NCBI GenBank assembly: GCA_963830775.1 | Contig: CAWHNT010000001.1 | Coordinates: forward strand, 62,001-126,000 | Direction of reading: 5' to 3' | DNA length: 64,000 bases | From: CAWHNT01 sp963830775 | GTDB lineage: Bacteria; Pseudomonadota; Alphaproteobacteria; Geminicoccales; Geminicoccaceae | Part shown: piece after piece, positions 16,492 to 25,309 of the stretch | Layout: each line of letters starts with the position of its first letter | Position numbering within the stretch: the first letter of the stretch is position 1 | The notes under the pieces: generated by a model | Told to the model about the DNA's origin: nothing | What the model saw: only the letters and a program-made list of their open reading frames with translations | Databases searched by the model: none | Position numbers and translations under genes: made by a program

Positions 16492-17649
16492 ACCGGCCCG
16501 ATGAAGTGGTGACGGATCAAGTGGGCGGCTGAGATGTTTCAGCGGCATTCTTCTTGGAGATGCCGCCATGCCATCAGCCTTGGCGATCCGCACCGACCGC
16601 GATGCAGCCGAGCTGCGCCGGCTCGCCCGCCGCGAGCGCGACGGCCGTGTCAGCGCCCGCCTGCTTGCTCTGGCCAACGCGCTCGACGGCCTGCCCCGCG
16701 AGGAAGCGGCAAGGCTCGCGGGGATGACCGGGCAGACGCTTGGCGACTGGGTGCACCGCTACAACGAGGAGGGTGTCGAGGGCCTGCGGGACCGGCCTCG
16801 ATCCGGCCGTCCCTGTGCCTTGGACGAGGGCCAGCAGGCTGTGCTCAAGGCGCTTGTCCTGCGCGGCCCGGACCTGAAACGGCACGGCTGCGTCGCCTGG
16901 CGTGCCCGCGACTTGTGCGATGTGGTCGAGCGTCGCTTCGGCGTCCGCTACCGCGAGGCCGGGATGCTCAGGCTGCTCAAGGGCCTCGACCTCTCCTGGC
17001 AGAAGGCCCGGCCGGTCCACCCCGAGGCCGATCTGAAGGCGCAGGAGCAGTTCAAAAAGCTCTGCCCGGCCTGATCGAGGGGCTCGCGCGCGAGCACACC
17101 GGGAAGCGGATCGAGCTGTGGTTCATGGACGAGGCGCGGGTCGGCCAGAAGGGCGGCGTCACCCATGTCTGGTACCAGAAGGGGGTCCGCCCGCGCGGTG
17201 TGCGCCAACAGGGCTTCGCCTCCGCCTACCTGTTCGGCGCGGTCTGTCCCGAGCGCGGCGAGGGCATGGCACTGGTCCTGCCCGAGGTCTCGACCGCGGC
17301 CATGGACGTCTTCCTCGCCGAGCTGGCCCGCGCCGTGCCGGCCGGGAGCCACGCCGCGCTCGTCCTCGACGGCGCCGGCTGGCACGTCAGCGAGGACCTG
17401 ACCGTGCCGGCCAACCTGACCCTGATCCACCCGCCGCCTTACAGCCCCGAGCTCAACCCGGTCGAGCGCGATGTGGGAGTATCTCCGCGACCGCTGGCTC
17501 AGCCACCGCGTCCTCGCCGGTGGCTACGAGGCCGTGGTGGACGCCGCCTGCGCCGCCTGGAACGCGCTTCTCGGCCGAGCCGGGCCGGCTACGCTCGCTC
17601 ACCAACTTTCCTTGGCTGCCCTCGTCCGTCACCACTTCGTAAGGCCGGT
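16492..17649. mobile_element. IS630-family insertion sequence (1158 bp)
   Basis: Terminal inverted repeats at 16492-16516 and 17625-17649 match at 22 of 25 positions, each starting ACCGGCC and containing GAAGTGGTGACGGA. Flanking coding sequence joins in frame without extra bases, so no TA duplication is evident at the exact ends; the boundaries could be off by two bases. Inside is one transposase gene with broken frames. Confidence 0.85.
16568..17642 (+). pseudogene. IS630-family transposase, three frame changes
   Basis: Frame 1 (16568-17074) encodes the helix-turn-helix half, from MPSALAIRTDRDAAELRRLA to AQEQFKK. At the A-run 17054-17058 a -1 shift leads into ALPGLIEGLAREHTGKRIEL. This may be programmed frameshifting, known in IS630 elements, or a lost base. 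The second half carries the DDE residues (LWFMDEARVGQ, LVLDGAGWH, PYSPELNPVE). Two further single extra bases, at about 17471 and 17573-17574, must be removed to read VWEYLRDRWLSHR and AEPGRLRSLTNFPWLPS before the stop at 17642. Probably inactive. Confidence 0.85.
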
Positions 17650-18246
17650 TGACGCTGGAGCTGACCGCGATCGGCACGGTTCTGGGCGTGGGGATCGGCA
17701 CCCTGGGGGCTGCCGCCCGGACCTCCGGCAACCGCCTCCTGAGCGGTCTCGTCGGCGCCTATGTCGAGCTGATCCGCAACACGCCGTTCCTGGTCCAGCT
17801 CTTCTTCATCTTCTTCGGGCTGCCCGCCCTGGGCCTCAAGCTCGGCGAGTTCCAGGCCGCCTGCATCGCCATGGTGGTCAATCTCGGCGCCTACTCGACC
17901 GAGATCATCCGCGCCGGCATCCAGGCGATCCCCAAGGGGCAGATCGAGGCGGGCCGCAGCCTCGCCATGAGCGGCCCGCAGATCTTCCGCTACATCATCC
18001 TGAAGCCGGCCCTGCAGAAGGTCTGGCCCGCTCTCTCCAGCCAGATCATCATCGTCATGCTGGGCTCGGCCGTGTGCTCGCAGATAGCGGTCGAGGAGCT
18101 GAGCTATGCCGCGAGCTACATCCAGTCGCGCAACTTCCGCGCCTTCGAGGTCTACTTGGTGACCACGGCGGTCTACATCCTGCTGGCGGTAGCGCTGCGC
18201 GCCGTGTTGCGGGCCGGCGGCGGCTACGTCTTCGCGAGGCCGGCCC

Positions 18247-18897
18247 GTGCTTGAGTTCACGACCTGGGACATCCTGCGCAACCTGCTCCTGGCGGCACGC
18301 TGGACGGTGCTGCTGTCGGTCATCGCCTTCGTGGCAGGCGGGCTGGTCGGGCTTGCCGTCCTCGTGGCGCGGGTGGCACCGCTGCCGCCGCTGCAGAAGG
18401 CGATCCACTACTATATCGAGCTGTTCCAGGGCACGCCGCTGCTGATGCAGCTCTTCCTCACCTTCTTCGGCCTGTCGCTCCTGGGCCTCGAGGTCTCGCC
18501 CTGGTTCGCCGCCGCCCTGTCGCTCACGCTCTACACCAGCGCCTATCTGGCCGAGATCTGGCGCGGCTGCGTCGAGGCCATACCCAAGGGACAGTGGGAG
18601 GCATCGGTCAGCCTCGGCATGAGCTTCCTGGAGCAGATGCGCTGGGTGGTGCTGCCGCAGGCGATGAAGATCGCGATCCCGCCCACCGTCGGGTTCTCGG
18701 TCCAGGTGGTGAAGGGGACGGCACTGACCTCGATCATCGGCTTCGTCGAGCTGACCAAGGCCGGGACCATGATCACCAACGCCACCTTCCAGCCCTTCAC
18801 CGTCTACGGGCTGGTGGCCCTCCTCTACTTCGTCCTGTGCTGGCCGCTCTCGACCACGGCCAAGCTCCTGGAGAGACGGCTGCATGTCGCTCGTTGA
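18247..18897 (+). CDS. polar amino acid ABC permease (HisM/GlnP type)
   Basis: 216 residues, about five membrane spans. It contains the family pattern YIELFQGTPLLMQLFLTFFG and the EAA loop WEASVSLGMSFLEQMRWVVL (about 117-136). The GTG at 18247 overlaps the end of the preceding permease gene by eight bases, so the pair was translated as a coupled heterodimer before the IS630 insertion. Its partner is now damaged; whether this subunit can work alone as a homodimer is unknown. Confidence 0.9.
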   Translation: MLEFTTWDILRNLLLAARWTVLLSVIAFVAGGLVGLAVLVARVAPLPPLQKAIHYYIELFQGTPLLMQLFLTFFGLSLLGLEVSPWFAAALSLTLYTSAYLAEIWRGCVEAIPKGQWEASVSLGMSFLEQMRWVVLPQAMKIAIPPTVGFSVQVVKGTALTSIIGFVELTKAGTMITNATFQPFTVYGLVALLYFVLCWPLSTTAKLLERRLHVAR

Positions 18898-19618
18898 GCT
18901 GAAGGGAATCAGGAAGCGCTTCGGCCAGAACGAGGTGCTGAAGGGCATCGACCTCGACGTGGCGGCAGGCGAGGTCGTGGCCATCATCGGCCGCAGCGGC
19001 TCGGGGAAAAGCACGCTGCTCCGCTGCATCAACGGTCTGGAGCGCTTCGACGAGGGCACGATCGAGGTCGACGGTGCCCATATCGGCGCCAACCAGAAGG
19101 AGCTGCGGGCACTGCGGCTCAAGGTCGGGATGATCTTCCAGCAGTTCAATCTGTTCCCGCATCTGACCGCCGGCCAGAACGTGATGCTGGCGCCGACGGT
19201 GGTGAAGGGCACGGGCAAGGACGAGGCCCAGGCCACCGCGCGCACGATGCTGCAGAAGGTGGGCCTGGCCGAGAAGTTCGACGCCTACCCCGATCAGCTC
19301 TCGGGCGGGCAGCAGCAGCGGGTGGCCATCGCCCGCGCCCTGGCGATGGCGCCCAAGGTCCTGCTCTGCGACGAGATCACCTCGGCCCTCGACCCCGAGC
19401 TCGTGGGCGAGGTGCTGGGCGTGGTCCGCCAGCTCGCCGCCGAGGGCATGACGCTGCTCATGGTGACCCACGAGATGCGCTTTGCCCGCGACGTGGGCAC
19501 CACGATCGTGTTCATGCATCACGGCCGCATCCACGAGCAGGGCCCGCCCGCCACCGTGTTCGGCTCGCCGGCCACCCCGGAGCTGGCCCAGTTCGTGGGT
19601 GCCGTCGGCAGGGCTTGA
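18884..19618 (+). CDS. polar amino acid ABC ATP-binding protein (GlnQ/HisP type)
   Basis: 244 residues. Walker A GRSGSGKST (about 37-45), Q-loop in MIFQQFNLFPHLTAGQNV, signature LSGGQQQR, Walker B VLLCDEITSALDPE and the H-loop in MVTHEMRFARDVG are intact. It overlaps the upstream permease by 14 bases and ends in the usual short GlnQ tail without a regulatory domain. It energises import by the binding protein at 15615 and the permease pair. Confidence 0.95.
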   Translation: MSLVELKGIRKRFGQNEVLKGIDLDVAAGEVVAIIGRSGSGKSTLLRCINGLERFDEGTIEVDGAHIGANQKELRALRLKVGMIFQQFNLFPHLTAGQNVMLAPTVVKGTGKDEAQATARTMLQKVGLAEKFDAYPDQLSGGQQQRVAIARALAMAPKVLLCDEITSALDPELVGEVLGVVRQLAAEGMTLLMVTHEMRFARDVGTTIVFMHHGRIHEQGPPATVFGSPATPELAQFVGAVGRA

Positions 19619-19653
19619 CGGCACTGCGCAGGCGGCCGCAGCACGCTGATGCT

Positions 19654-20319
19654 GTGAACGACGACCGCATCCTCCGTTCCTGGGACGAGAATGCCGGCCG
19701 CTGGGCGGACGCGGTCCGCGGCGGCTCGATCCGCAGCCGTGCCGTGGCCACCGACGCCGCGATCGTCGCCACCTTGGCCACACTCCGCCCTGGCTCGGTG
19801 ATCGATCTCGGCTGCGGCGAGGGCTGGCTCGTCCGGCGCCTCAAGGAGGAGCTCGGCTGCCGGGCGGCCGGCGTGGACGGCAGCGCCGAGCTGATCCGGC
19901 TCGCCCTGGAGGCTGACCCCGGAGGCGACTACCGGGTCGTCGACTATGCTGGCATCGAAGCGGATCCGGGTCTGCTGGGTGCTGCAGTCGATACCCTGAT
20001 CGCCAACTTCGCCCTGCTGGCGGAGGAGCTGTCGCCCCTCCTCCGCTCCCTGCGTGCGGTGGCGGATACGCTCGTGATCCAGACCGTCCATCCCTGGAGC
20101 GCCTGTGGCGACGCGCCCTACGTCGATGGTTGGCGGGAGGAGCGCTTCGCCACCTTCGGCGCCGGCGGCTGGACGCCGATGCCCTGGTACTTCCGCACCC
20201 TTGGCTCCTGGCATCGCGACCTCAAGACCGCCGGCTGGCGGGTCGATGAGCTGCGCGAGCCGTTCGATCCGGCCAGCGGCCGCCCCTTCTCGCTCCTGCT
20301 GACCTGCCGGCCACAGTAG
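19654..20319 (+). CDS. class I SAM-dependent methyltransferase
   Basis: About 221 residues from the GTG at 19654; an in-frame TTG at 19615 overlapping the ATPase stop would add 13 residues and couple the genes. Motif I VIDLGCGEGWLVRRLKEE binds AdoMet, followed by AAGVDGSAELIRLAL (acidic loop, motif II) and a central LIANFALLAEELSPLL. The C-terminus has typical small-molecule methyltransferase strands (PWYFRTLGSWHRDLKTAGW). The substrate is unknown. Position directly behind the amino acid ABC operon may reflect shared transcription rather than shared function. Confidence 0.85.
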   Translation: MNDDRILRSWDENAGRWADAVRGGSIRSRAVATDAAIVATLATLRPGSVIDLGCGEGWLVRRLKEELGCRAAGVDGSAELIRLALEADPGGDYRVVDYAGIEADPGLLGAAVDTLIANFALLAEELSPLLRSLRAVADTLVIQTVHPWSACGDAPYVDGWREERFATFGAGGWTPMPWYFRTLGSWHRDLKTAGWRVDELREPFDPASGRPFSLLLTCRPQ

Positions 20320-20427
20320 CCGGCTCGGCATCACTCAGCCGGAAGCTTCGCGCTTGACGCGGACCCGGTTGGGAGCGAGCTTGCCCGTCATGAGAACAAA
20401 ACAAGAACATTCTGAAGGAGGACGCCG

Positions 20428-20682
20428 ATGCAAGCTACCCTCGCCTTTGCCACCGTGCCGGGTGCCGCACCCGGAGTACAACGTGCCACCCGCCCCACGG
20501 GCGTCGTGGGCCGGACGGAGATCGACGAGCTGCGGCGCGCGCTGGCGCTTGCGACCGAACGCGCGGAGCGGGCCGAGCGGCGGCTGCGGGCCCGGATCAT
20601 CGAGCTGACCTGGCCTGCCACGCTGGGTGCCATCGCCGGCGGGTTCGCGGCCGTCGTCTTCCTGCGCCTCGCCGGCGCGTAG
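20428..20682 (+). CDS. small tail-anchored-like membrane protein (84 aa)
   Basis: A helix rich in Glu/Arg heptads (EIDELRRALALATERAERAE, about residues 30-50) is followed by one hydrophobic span at the very C-terminus (LGAIAGGFAAVVFLRLAGA). This suits a small coiled-coil protein anchored by its tail in the inner membrane. GGAGGACGCCG precedes the ATG at 20428. No family recognised. It stands alone between the methyltransferase and amidase genes. Confidence 0.6.
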   Translation: MQATLAFATVPGAAPGVQRATRPTGVVGRTEIDELRRALALATERAERAERRLRARIIELTWPATLGAIAGGFAAVVFLRLAGA

Positions 20683-20757
20683 CAGCCCTGCCGGGCCGGG
20701 CTTCTGCCGCGGGACGTGGGGTGCTAGAGCCTTGCCGCCTGATCAGCGCGGGGAGGT

Positions 20758-22182
20758 ATGGCGGCCGTGAGCGATGGTGCTGTCCTGGATCTCGGGGCTG
20801 CCGAGCTGGCCCGGGCCATCGCCAGTGGCGAGATCAGCTCGGTCGAGGCGACGCGGGCGACGCTGGAAGCGCTGGAGACCAGGGGACCGGCGCTGAACGC
20901 GCTGGCACGGCTCTACCCCGACGAGGCGCTCGCAGCAGCGCGCGCGGCCGACGAGGCCAGGGCACGGGGCGAGGTGCTGGGGCCGTTGCACGGCGTGCCG
21001 CTCGCGCACAAGGACATGTTCCACCGTGCCGGCGAGCTCAGCGAGTACGGCTCGACCATCTTCAAGGGCCAGCGGCCGGTGACGACCGCCACGGTGATCG
21101 CCAGGCTGGATGCGGCGGGAGCCATCGATTGCGGCCGGCTCAACATGGTCGAGTTCGCGCTCGGCATCACCGGCCACAATCCGCACACCGGCCACCCGCG
21201 CAATGCCTGGGACCCGAGCCGGATCACCGGCGGCTCGACCAGCGGCGGAGCCACCTCCGTGGCGGCGGGGCTGGTCCCGGCGACGCTGGGCTCGGACACC
21301 GGCGGCTCGATCCGGGTGCCGGCCTCCTTGTGCAACCTGGTGGGCATCAAGCCCACCTACGGCCGGGTCAGCCGGTACGGCTGCATGCCGCTTTCCTTCT
21401 CGCTCGACCATGTGGGCCCGCTCGCCCGCTCGGCCGAGGACTGTGCGCTGGTGCTGCAGGCGATCGCGGGTCACGACCCGAACGACCCCACCACCAGCCG
21501 GCGCCCGGTCGGCGACTATGCGGCAGGGCTCGGGCGCGGCGTGGCGGGCCTGCGCGTGGCCCGGCTGGCCGTGGGCCCCGAGTTCGAGATCGATCCCGAG
21601 ATCCAGCGCCTGGCGGATGAGGCCGTGGCCGTGCTGGGCGGGCTGGGTGCCACGGTGAGCGAGCAGGTGCTGCCGAGCACCGGCCCCCTCAACGCGCTGC
21701 GGCGGGTGCTGATGCTGGCCGAGGGTGGTGCCATCCACGACGGCCTGATGCACGGGCGACCGGCGGACTACAACCCGCAGACCCTGCACCGGATGGAGCC
21801 GGGCCTCGGCTTCATGGCCACCGAGTACATCCAGGCGCTGATGGCCCGCGGGCCGCTGCTGGAGCGCTTCTGCGCCCAGATGTTCGACCAGGCGGACGTG
21901 CTGGCCCTGCCGATGTGCCCCTCGCTCACGCCCAGGATCGCCGACACCGACACCGGTGGCGATGCCCGCTTCATGGCGCTGGCCAACACGCTGGGCGGGC
22001 TCGCCGGCCCCTTCAACTATCTGGGCCTGCCGGCGCTCAGCATGCCGGTGGGCTTCGACCGCAACGGCATGCCGGTCGGCCTGCAGCTCGTCGGCCGGCC
22101 GTTCGCGGAAGGGCTGCTCCTGCGGGTGGCGCACAGCTTCGAGCGCGAGGCCGGGATCGCGGTGCGACGGCCGCCCGCCTAG
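20758..22182 (+). CDS. amidase-signature family hydrolase
   Basis: 474 residues, normal length. The Ser-cisSer-Lys triad is complete: K85 in PLAHKDMF, cis-Ser S162 in GGSTSGGATS and nucleophile S184 in SDTGGSIRVPAS. This is a GatA-like fold, but no gatB or gatC neighbours exist, so it is more likely a free amidase hydrolysing small amides than part of the tRNA amidotransferase. GGGGAGG is very close to the ATG at 20758; the in-frame GTG at 20767 has better spacing and may be the true start. An EamA exporter gene follows without a gap. Confidence 0.9.
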   Translation: MAAVSDGAVLDLGAAELARAIASGEISSVEATRATLEALETRGPALNALARLYPDEALAAARAADEARARGEVLGPLHGVPLAHKDMFHRAGELSEYGSTIFKGQRPVTTATVIARLDAAGAIDCGRLNMVEFALGITGHNPHTGHPRNAWDPSRITGGSTSGGATSVAAGLVPATLGSDTGGSIRVPASLCNLVGIKPTYGRVSRYGCMPLSFSLDHVGPLARSAEDCALVLQAIAGHDPNDPTTSRRPVGDYAAGLGRGVAGLRVARLAVGPEFEIDPEIQRLADEAVAVLGGLGATVSEQVLPSTGPLNALRRVLMLAEGGAIHDGLMHGRPADYNPQTLHRMEPGLGFMATEYIQALMARGPLLERFCAQMFDQADVLALPMCPSLTPRIADTDTGGDARFMALANTLGGLAGPFNYLGLPALSMPVGFDRNGMPVGLQLVGRPFAEGLLLRVAHSFEREAGIAVRRPPA

Positions 22183-23088
22183 ATGGCGGGCCAGCTGCGC
22201 CAAGCGTTGGGCATCGCCAGCCTCAGGCCCGAGATCCGCGGCATCCTGCTGACCCTCCTCGCCATGGGCCTGTTCGGCTGCATGGACGGGCTCAGCAAGA
22301 TCCTGGTCTCGCACTACCCGACCCCGCTCGTCCTCTGGCTGCGCCATGTGATGGCGGTGCCGGTGGCGTTCCTGATCCTGGCCAGGAAGCGCCCCTTGCA
22401 CCTGCTCCACTCGCGCGTACCAGGCCGGCAGCTCCTCCGCGCGGCACTCCTCATCGTCGAGATGAACCTGGTGCTGATGGCGTTCCAGGTCATGCCGCTG
22501 GCCGACGCCCACGCCATCCTGGCCGTGACCCCGCTGCTGGTCACCGCCCTCTCCGTCCCTTTCCTGGGCGAGCAGGTGGGCTGGCGGCGCACGCTCGCCG
22601 TCGTCATCGGGTTCATGGGCGTGCTGGTCATCCTCCGCCCTGGCATGGGCGTGCTCCAGCCGGGCGCCATCCTGGCCGTGATCGCGGCCTTCCTCTACGC
22701 CTTCTACAACATCATCACCCGCCGCATCTCCACCTTCGATTCGGCCAACACCACCTTCCTCCTCCAGACCATCTTCGGTGCCCTGCTGCTGACCTTCGTG
22801 GGCCCGTTCTTCTGGGTCATGCCAGCCCTCCACCACTGGCCGCTGCTGGTGGGTCAGGCAACGCTGGGTGCGGTCGGCCATCTCTGCCTCGTGCGGGCGC
22901 TCTCGCTCGCACCCGCCGTCGTGGTGCAGCCCTTCACCTACACGCTGCTGCTCTATGCCGTGGTCTTCGGCTACTTCCTGTTCGGCGACGTCCCCGACCT
23001 GCCGACGTTGATTGGTGCCGGCATCGTGGTCGCGGCCGGCGTCTATGCCGCGATCCGCACACACAAGCGCGCCGAAGCCGGGAGCTGA
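22183..23088 (+). CDS. DMT-superfamily (EamA) transporter
   Basis: 301 residues with ten predicted spans in two EamA repeats (about 20-150 and 165-295). An example is the conserved end of repeat one, LAVVIGFMGVLVILRPG. The start codon directly follows the amidase stop, so the two are translationally coupled; export of an amidase product or a related metabolite is a reasonable inference. RhaT/YdcZ-like drug/metabolite transporters have broad substrates. Confidence 0.9.
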   Translation: MAGQLRQALGIASLRPEIRGILLTLLAMGLFGCMDGLSKILVSHYPTPLVLWLRHVMAVPVAFLILARKRPLHLLHSRVPGRQLLRAALLIVEMNLVLMAFQVMPLADAHAILAVTPLLVTALSVPFLGEQVGWRRTLAVVIGFMGVLVILRPGMGVLQPGAILAVIAAFLYAFYNIITRRISTFDSANTTFLLQTIFGALLLTFVGPFFWVMPALHHWPLLVGQATLGAVGHLCLVRALSLAPAVVVQPFTYTLLLYAVVFGYFLFGDVPDLPTLIGAGIVVAAGVYAAIRTHKRAEAGS

Positions 23089-23099
23089 CCCTCCGCCGC

Positions 23100-23816
23100 T
23101 CAGCTCTCGGCGAAGAAGTCCACCTCGCCATTGTCCAGATCATAGCGGGCGCCGACGATCTTGATCCGCCCGGCTGCCGCCGACTGCGGGAGGATGGTGC
23201 CGTTCTGGCGCAGCCCGGTCATCACCCGGCGGACATTCTCGCGCACGGCATTGTCGAGGAGATCGCCCGGCTGGCCCCTGGCGCGCAGCACGGCCGGCAC
23301 GATCGGCTCGACCATCTGACCGATGGCGCCGGGGAAAGTCGCGTTCTTCTCGACCACGCTGACGGCGGCCGCAACCGCCCCGCAGCGCTCATGGCCCAGC
23401 ACCAGGATCAGCGGCACGCCGAGCTCGGCCACCGCATACTCGATGCTGCCCAGCCCTGTGAGGTCGACCGTGTTGCCGGCCACGCGGATGATGAACAGCT
23501 CGCCCAGCCCGCGCCCGAACAGCAGCTCGGGCGGCACGCGGCTGTCGGAGCAGCCGACCAGGACCGCGAACGGCGTCTGCCCGCGCGCGATCTCGACCCG
23601 CCGGTCGCGGCCCTGGACGCCACGGAAGGGCGCCTCGGTGACAAACTTCTGGTTGCCCTCCTTGAGCAGCGCCAGCGCCTGATCGGGCGTCAGGTCAGTG
23701 CGCGCGTGGTCGGCCGCCACCGCCCAGGCCCGGTGCGGGCCCGCGAGCAGCCCGGCCGCCGTGCCGCAGCAGGCGCAGGCCATCATCACCCGGCGCGAGA
23801 TGCCATCGCGTGCCAT
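23100..23816 (-). CDS. beta-class carbonic anhydrase with Tat-type signal
   Basis: 238 residues. Zinc ligands and the Asp/Arg dyad are intact: C89-S-D91-S-R93 and H142-E-R-C145. The N-terminus has SRRVMMACACCGTAAGLLAG, a twin-arginine signal, so the enzyme probably acts in the periplasm and interconverts CO2 and bicarbonate. The domain from residue 42 has the usual length. It is convergent with the EamA gene and separated from it by 11 bases. Confidence 0.92.
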   Translation of the reverse strand: MARDGISRRVMMACACCGTAAGLLAGPHRAWAVAADHARTDLTPDQALALLKEGNQKFVTEAPFRGVQGRDRRVEIARGQTPFAVLVGCSDSRVPPELLFGRGLGELFIIRVAGNTVDLTGLGSIEYAVAELGVPLILVLGHERCGAVAAAVSVVEKNATFPGAIGQMVEPIVPAVLRARGQPGDLLDNAVRENVRRVMTGLRQNGTILPQSAAAGRIKIVGARYDLDNGEVDFFAES

Positions 23817-23998
23817 CGCAGTCGCCTCCCCTTGCGTAGCGGTGCCGTGGTTGGCAGCCTCGCCTCTACTCAGGGGTGCGATCTAGAGCCATGCTTGGCA
23901 TGGGGTAGAGGTCGGCGACGCCGCAGAGCGGACCCTGGCGGCGCCATCCTGCTCAAGCGGGACGACCGGAGCACGACCCAGGTTCGCCCAGGAACGCC

Positions 23999-24739
23999 TC
24001 AGTCGGGTAGGGGCCGGGCCTTCAGCCACAGGAACAATGGCCATCGCGTCCAGGGCTGAATCGGACCTGCAAGCCCTTGCTGGTTGTCCGGCTTGGGCTC
24101 GCGCAGGGCGGTGATCGCGAGGCCTGCTTGGGCAAGCGCATCGGCATAGGCCTCCAATGGCTGCGACCAGCCCGCAAACCGCATCTCGAGCCCATCGCGC
24201 GCAAAGGTACTCTCGAAGCGCTGCCGTCCGAAGTAGGAGCCGGTCAGAACAAGAGGTGCCTCTGGCTCATCGCTCTCAAAGCGCCCGTGATCTGCGAATG
24301 GATGGACAAGGGAGATCACGACTTCGCCCCGTGGCTGCCGCAGCACGCGCGCCATCTGCTTGACTGCCGCAGGCACGTCCTCAACGTCCATCAGAACATT
24401 GTAGGCCACGACGCGGTCGAAGCTGCCGTCGTTGAACGGCAAGCGGGCGGCGCTCGCCGCCACATAGACCGCCGCGGACGACGCATCGATCGCTGCCTTC
24501 ACCATCGCTGGCACTGCATCGGTGGCGGTCACCCGGTAACCGAGCGTGGTCAGCTCCCGGGCGATCCGACCCTCACCGCAGCCAATCTCCAGCACGTCAC
24601 CGGTCCCTTGCCCAACAAAGGCACGAAAGGCTTCGCGGTAGGACCAGAACGCGTCGTGGCCGGGTGCCCGCGCCCAAGCGGTCCACTCAGCTGCGACCTG
24701 CGTCCAGTGCGCCTGATCGGGAGGGAGCCGAGGGGACAT
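23999..24739 (-). CDS. class I SAM-dependent methyltransferase (UbiE/COQ5-like)
   Basis: 246 residues. Motif I DVLEIGCGEGRIARELTTLG, acidic loop VTATDAVPAMVKAA, then LPFNDGSFDRVVAYNVLMDV (motif III region), the pattern of ubiquinone/menaquinone-type and small-molecule methyltransferases (Methyltransf_11). The N-terminal FWSYREAFRAFV resembles stand-alone enzymes of unknown substrate. ATG at 24739. It stands alone on the minus strand with about 180 bases on the downstream side before the carbonic anhydrase gene. Confidence 0.85.
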   Translation of the reverse strand: MSPRLPPDQAHWTQVAAEWTAWARAPGHDAFWSYREAFRAFVGQGTGDVLEIGCGEGRIARELTTLGYRVTATDAVPAMVKAAIDASSAAVYVAASAARLPFNDGSFDRVVAYNVLMDVEDVPAAVKQMARVLRQPRGEVVISLVHPFADHGRFESDEPEAPLVLTGSYFGRQRFESTFARDGLEMRFAGWSQPLEAYADALAQAGLAITALREPKPDNQQGLAGPIQPWTRWPLFLWLKARPLPD

Positions 24740-24810
24740 GGATTGTCTCTCAGTGGCAGTGAGGAGAGCAGCGCAGCGCTTTCCCCGATTTAGGCCTGAC
24801 CTTCTCGCGG

Positions 24811-25305
24811 CTATGTAGCCGCAGCCTTCCTGCGCCGGATCGGCAGGCGCCAGAACAGGGCATTGACCGCCCAGCCCAGCAAGGCGCCCACCGCCGCGAA
24901 GCTCGGCTCCAGGGTGAGTGTGGTTTCGAAGCGCTCCCAGGTGGCGCGGAGCAGGTTAGGGTCGTGATCGCGCAGGAGGATGAAGGGCTTGATGATCCGC
25001 GGTGCGCGCTGGAGAGCCTGGACCTGCGCGTCGAGGTCGGCGGTCCGGGCGCCTACCGCAGCGACGGCCCGGCCCGTCGCCGCCACCGAAGCGTCCGGGC
25101 TCGTGGTCAGGCGCTGGATGTACGCGGGGAACGGCAGCCGGCTCTCGTCAGCGACACGGCGGTACTCGGCGAGCTGCCGGCTCGCCTCCTGGAAGGCGCC
25201 GCCCAGGCGCTGCTCGTATTCCTGGACGAAGCGCGGCACCTGGCTGCCGCCGATGGCGCCGATGAGGACGGCAGCAGCGAGCGTCAGGTCGTAGAGGGCG
25301 CGCAC
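24811..25305 (-). CDS. DUF2937 family membrane protein
   Basis: 164 residues with one hydrophobic segment at the N-terminus (LTLAAAVLIGAIGG) and one near the C-terminus (FAAVGALLGWAVNALF), and a helical periplasmic stretch between them with YEQRLGGAFQEASRQLAEY. This arrangement and the motifs match DUF2937, whose function is not known. It follows the GNAT gene by four bases and is last in the ALDH-GNAT-DUF2937 unit. Confidence 0.75.
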   Translation of the reverse strand: MRALYDLTLAAAVLIGAIGGSQVPRFVQEYEQRLGGAFQEASRQLAEYRRVADESRLPFPAYIQRLTTSPDASVAATGRAVAAVGARTADLDAQVQALQRAPRIIKPFILLRDHDPNLLRATWERFETTLTLEPSFAAVGALLGWAVNALFWRLPIRRRKAAAT

Positions 25306-25309
25306 GCCC

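Larger units (their letters stand above)
16424..18254 (+). pseudogene. amino acid ABC permease gene (HisM/GlnP type) split by an IS630 element
   Basis: The N-terminal codons (16424-16491, MAYGFDFASIS) are cut off from the remainder (17650-18254) by the IS630 element. Joining 16491 to 17650 recreates GVVLTLELTAIGTV exactly, so the junctions are clean. One extra G at 16457 also shifts the N-terminal piece; without it the text reads ISPYSDVLAHGVV. The downstream piece (about 200 residues) keeps most of the membrane spans and the EAA region IEAGRSLAMSGPQIFRYII. A TTG at 17649 could start a shortened product, but the first span would be missing, so the channel is probably inactive. Confidence 0.85.

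Noticed and set aside
20743..23064. 773-codon minus-strand open frame
   Set aside because: Antisense to the amidase and EamA genes, which have clear family motifs.
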